Position numbers and translations under genes: made by a program. Below the pieces are notes generated by a model. It made no database searches, was not told the origin of the DNA, and saw only the letters and a program-made list of their open reading frames with translations. 56,139 nucleotides of DNA from a gamma proteobacterium symbiont of Taylorina sp. (GTDB taxonomy: Bacteria > Pseudomonadota > Gammaproteobacteria > GRL18): contig JAHXIV010000065.1 of NCBI GenBank assembly GCA_025655455.1, forward strand, positions 1 through 56,139, in the 5' to 3' direction. Numbering within the stretch: the first letter of the stretch is position 1; every line of letters begins with the position of its first letter. This document shows, in pieces, positions 54,167-56,139 of this stretch.

Positions 54167-54318
54167 ACAAACTAGACGCTGGAATCAAACACATGCTGCT
54201 GCTTATTACGGATAAGGAGAGAAAAGCTAAATCAATGCAGGATGATATTGATGCCTGGAAACATCGGCTGAGTCAGAAGGTGGTTTTGAAGAATAGACAA
54301 CAAGGGGTTCAATCATGA
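54163..54318 (+). CDS. 51-residue unknown protein
   Basis: MNKLDAGIKHMLLLITDKER then SMQDDIDAWKHRLSQKVVLK. It overlaps the genes on both sides by ATGA, which strongly supports real translation. Helical; no family recognised. Confidence 0.6.
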   Translation: MNKLDAGIKHMLLLITDKERKAKSMQDDIDAWKHRLSQKVVLKNRQQGVQS

Positions 54319-54557
54319 TTAATTCAAGTAATGAGCATCTTAAAGATGGTCTGCCTGAAAAATACTTTACCATTCCCAAAGGTGAAACTATCGATCCTAA
54401 TATACTGGGCGTAGCTATGTCTCGAATTGAGACAGTGGTTGAGGTATTGGTTTGCCTTGAATCTTCTGGGGATAGTGAAGACAAAGCCAGTGATTTAATC
54501 TTCCTTCTTGAAGGACTGGTCTATCAAGCCAAAGAATTAGCAGGAGCAGTAAAATGA
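54315..54557 (+). CDS. Unknown protein, paralogue of the next gene
   Basis: An 80-residue acidic protein. GLPEKYFTIPKG and the end LLEGLVYQAKELAG are repeated in the following gene, so the two arose by tandem duplication. No family recognised. Confidence 0.65.
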   Translation: MINSSNEHLKDGLPEKYFTIPKGETIDPNILGVAMSRIETVVEVLVCLESSGDSEDKASDLIFLLEGLVYQAKELAGAVK

Positions 54558-54811
54558 AAGAACATAACCTTGAAGGCTTGCCAGAAAAATACTTCACTGT
54601 ACCACCATGCAAAGAAATTGATTATGATGCTCACTCAATTTTGATGGAACAGGTTGAAGTTCTAAATAAGCTTGTTGCTGATGCTACGGGTGGCTGTCAA
54701 ATTGATGCTGAAGAATATTAGATCTCCTGTGTTAGCAATCTAATAGGGTCGCTGTTGTATCAAGCAAAATTAATCATGGAGGCAGAAGAATTAAAGAAAG
54801 AAGTCGAATAG
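54554..54811 (+). pseudogene. Tandem paralogue interrupted by an in-frame TAG
   Basis: It starts with LEGLPEKYFTVPPCKEIDYD and stops at TAG (54719-54721) after 55 codons. The same frame then continues for 29 more codons with ISCVSNLIGSLLYQAKLIME, which matches the end of the paralogue just upstream (FLLEGLVYQAKELAG). The TAG is therefore an internal amber codon: a mutation, or a read-through site. Confidence 0.6.
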
Positions 54812-54872
54812 TATATTTGCAAAGAAAAAGTAATTAATTTAGCCCGTTAGGAGATTTCCCCTTACGGGTTAG

Positions 54873-54902
54873 AGGTGAACATAAATCTGTGTTCACCTTT
54901 TT
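54873..54902 (+). terminator. Terminator-like hairpin with GGTGAACA arms
   Basis: AGGTGAACA (54873-54881) pairs with TGTTCACCT (54890-54898), followed by TTTT. It could end the six-gene transcript. The arms are also copies of the GTGAACA word that recurs through the next 800 bp, so it may have a double role. Confidence 0.5.
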
Positions 54903-55069
54903 CAACCATTCAGGCGTAAACTTCATTCCCCAGATTTGGGGCATGTGGAATATCAAATACTTATAGCAAGCAATTAGATGATCCAGATTTGGATTATGTA
55001 TGGAATTTAGCACGCATGATTGCTCACTCACCCAAAAAGGCGAGCTTATCCCTGCTGGTTTACAGCAAT

Positions 55070-55209
55070 GATCACCTGTATCACTGTTCACATAAGATGG
55101 TGAAATAACTCCACCATCTACATCAAGATTCCCTGCATCACTGTTCACTAATGTTGGTATAGACTTCCTCAGATTTGAGGACATCAAGATTCCCTGCATC
55201 ACTGCTCAC
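55070..55209. repeat. 29-bp repeat family, 61-bp period, with hairpin spacers
   Basis: ACATCAAGATTCCCTGCATC extended by ACTGTTCAC lies at 55120-55148, and again with one change at 55181-55209, exactly 61 bp later. A degenerate copy is at 55070-55091. The DNA after each copy is itself an inverted repeat (AGATGGTG/CACCATCT, CCTCA/TGAGG, GGCAATGGA/TCCATTGCC). The six-frame open frame on the minus strand through this area has no coding look. Confidence 0.6.
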
Positions 55210-55250
55210 CGGCAATGGAGTTCCCAGCGGTGGAAGTCCATTGCCGCACC

Positions 55251-55400
55251 CTTTTGCCCTCACGCGCGCGCATGTAGCGGGGCTTATTAAGTCTCTTGAT
55301 GAGTTATCTATCTTTTGCCCTCACGCGCGCGCATGTAGCAGTTTTTGCTACACCTAAAGGATGGGCTTTAACCTTTTGCCCTCACGCGCGCGCATGTAGC
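55251..55400. repeat. 28-bp GC-rich repeat, three exact copies, 61-bp period
   Basis: Copies at 55251-55278, 55312-55339 and 55373-55400 begin CTTTTGCCCTCACGCGCGCG and end CATGTAGC. The two intervals are both 33 bp and unrelated to each other. The alternating CG core is self-complementary and stands out in this AT-rich DNA. The dimensions are CRISPR-like but no cas gene is near and only three copies exist. An origin, partition or packaging site is more likely. Confidence 0.65.
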
Positions 55401-55834
55401 ACAAAACACACCATATAGTCACACGACACAAACAAAGCACAACATATTGTAATAAACAGGTGCATTTTGAAAGAGTTCCTTAAATTTAATGGTATAAGGA
55501 TTTAGCTTTAATTTTTTACTGTGGACAGTTATGTAAATGGTATCAACCGTTAGCAAAGGATCATTTTGTCCCTTTGTTTTCTTATCTCCGCCCTGTTGTC
55601 CCTTTTCCCTGTTATATTTCCTACCAAGACTGTTCACATTGTAAATAATTCTGTTAATTAACTTATCAGGGGTGGGTGTTATGCCTGCCCTTTAGGAGAT
55701 ATTAGTACAATAATCATTATAGAAACCACTATTTATTTAAGGTTTTCAAGTATATAGGCGATAATAGTGATATAGATCATTAAATAATTATATTTAGTTG
55801 ACAATAGTTAACTTTAGGAATATTATCCAATTAT
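55401..55834. other. AT-rich non-coding stretch
   Basis: No convincing gene. The minus-strand open frame 55419-55637 lacks a ribosome site and a known pattern. It holds one CTGTTCAC word (55630) and duplicated gtccctt-type words near 55567-55605. Confidence 0.4.
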
Positions 55835-55903
55835 GCGTCTGGGATGAGTCGCCAAGCGTCTCGTCGGGGGCTTTTAAGCCTTAATCCCCAGTCGCTTTTT
55901 TTT
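55835..55903 (+). ncRNA. Three-way-junction RNA with T8 tail upstream of DUF3800
   Basis: P1 pairs GCGTCTGGG (55835-55843) with CCCAGTCGC (55887-55895) with one mismatch. P2 is GAGTCGC-CAA-GCGTCTC with one U-U mismatch. P3 is GGCTTTTAAGCC inside a GGGG/CCCC stem. Eight T follow at once, so transcription should end here. It sits 24 bp before a DUF3800 start codon. A series of structured RNAs called DUF3800 motifs is known from such positions, and this looks like one. Confidence 0.65.
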
Positions 55904-55927
55904 GCCTAAAATAAGGTGATTTTATAA

Positions 55928-56053
55928 ATGTATCTTTGTTATATTGATGAATCTGGCACTTCAAGCATTCCTGGAAACACCTCACATTTTGTCTTGGCTG
56001 GCATATCAGTTCCGATATGGCATTGGAAAACCTGCGATAAAGATATATCGTAA
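55928..56053 (+). pseudogene. DUF3800 protein, truncated after ~40 residues
   Basis: It opens with YLCYIDESGTSSIPGNTSHF, VLAGISVPIWHWKT: the YIDESG motif is the acidic start of the RNase H-like DUF3800 fold. Family members have 200 or more residues, but here a stop follows at 56051 where the sequence changes to an IS66-type end. The ribosome site aaggtg is present, so the stub could still be translated. Confidence 0.7.
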
Positions 56054-56139
56054 CTGTTCAGCGTAATTAAAATTAAAAAAGATGGAAAAAAATACTTGAC
56101 AGGTATTTTAGTTTACATTTGAAAAAATCACAGTATTTT
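56050..56139. mobile_element. IS66-type terminal repeat entering at the right edge
   Basis: gtaactgttcagcgtaa (56050-56066) matches the tip at 23832-23848 in 15 of 17 positions and starts with GTAA. The DUF3800 frame dies exactly here. The element body lies beyond the window, so transposase genes cannot be seen. Confidence 0.55.

Larger units (their letters stand above)
54873..55637. repeat. GTGAACAG/CTGTTCAC iteron-like words
   Basis: CTGTTCAC occurs at 55084-55091, 55141-55148 and 55630-55637. CTGCTCACC is at 55202-55210 and the inverted GGTGAACA pair is at 54873-54898. P4 alpha primase is known to bind GGTGAACAG-type iterons at its origin. The likeness suggests an origin for this element; the primase here is of another type, so this remains a hypothesis. 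Confidence 0.45.
40888..56139. mobile_element. Integrated phage-satellite-like element (partial)
   Basis: At least 15 kb, almost all rightward. Modules in order: integrase, AlpA-like regulator, PriCT_2/Toprim primase, DUF3631 NTPase, SF2 helicase, HTH-TerS, small genes, HK97-type capsid, second TerS, small accessory genes, repeats, RNA plus DUF3800. It lacks large terminase, portal, protease and tail genes, and carries its own replication module. This is the composition of satellites that borrow a helper's tail and packaging motor (capsid-forming PICIs and marine tycheposon/VEIME elements are the closest known concepts). The right end lies outside the window. Confidence 0.75.

Noticed and set aside
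54834..55202. A 122-residue minus-strand frame in the repeat region
   Set aside because: It translates the 29-bp repeats (two NSDAG/NSDTG-type blocks) and hairpins; no ribosome site or family pattern.
55251..55400. CRISPR array with 28-bp repeats and 33-bp spacers
   Set aside because: Only three copies, no cas genes, a self-complementary CG core unlike known repeats, and an adjoining repeat family whose spacers are themselves palindromic.
55419..55637. A 72-residue minus-strand frame
   Set aside because: AT-rich DNA, no ribosome site, nothing recognisable.

Overview
This window looks like the chromosome of a low-GC gammaproteobacterium, probably aquatic or marine. The evidence is a group of gammaproteobacterial housekeeping genes: pgi, a DbpA-type helicase, a DUF3581 protein, a YbfF-like hydrolase, an ABC-class ATPase, and a YjfI/PspA/YqiJ/YqiK set. 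The genus cannot be named from sequence alone. No window-wide strand bias was seen. Core blocks alternate with decayed accessory DNA.

Region by region. 1-6.1 kb is a worn defence island: fragments of a type I restriction system, an intact DUF262 / DUF3696-ATPase / unknown triplet, a Fic protein, and a stump of an SMC-like ATPase joined to the tail of an RND efflux adaptor. 6.2-10.5 kb holds a frameshifted small gene, tRNA-Glu, pgi and a CPA2 antiporter. 10.6-14.6 kb holds IS3 and group II intron remnants, a C39-like peptidase, a DksA/TraR protein, a YjdF-like membrane protein, an HPP protein with its TetR regulator, and a headless XRE gene. 14.7-23.7 kb holds a giant hybrid sensor kinase with three periplasmic solute-binding modules, a NarL-type response regulator, and a 1225-residue DUF4214 protein with RTX-like repeats. 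A near-identical 28-bp element lies in front of the regulator gene and the DUF4214 gene, suggesting one circuit. 23.6-24.8 kb is transposon debris plus a toxin-antitoxin pair whose antitoxin has an in-frame stop. 24.9-34.2 kb is a five-gene leftward operon (YjfI-like, PspA, YqiJ-like, flotillin, 1761-residue AAA ATPase) behind two copies of a 12-bp palindrome, probably a membrane-stress remodelling machine. 34.4-40.1 kb is core genes. 40.6-40.9 kb has tRNA-Gly and tRNA-Leu.

From tRNA-Leu to the right edge lies the most interesting part, an integrated element of at least 15 kb that reads as a phage satellite. It has a P4-type integrase next to tRNA-Leu(UAA), an AlpA-like regulator, a PriCT_2/Toprim primase, a DUF3631 NTPase, an SF2 helicase, an HK97-fold major capsid protein, and two different P27-type small terminase genes. 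One small terminase carries an N-terminal MerR-like HTH and a frameshift. No large terminase, portal, protease or tail gene is visible. Each terminase gene is preceded by the same triple G-tract element, a candidate packaging or control site. The element continues into a repeat-rich 1.1-kb stretch (GTGAACAG-type iterons and two repeat families of 61-bp period) that could be its origin. It then has a compact three-way-junction RNA with a T8 tail just upstream of a DUF3800 gene that is cut by an IS66-type end.
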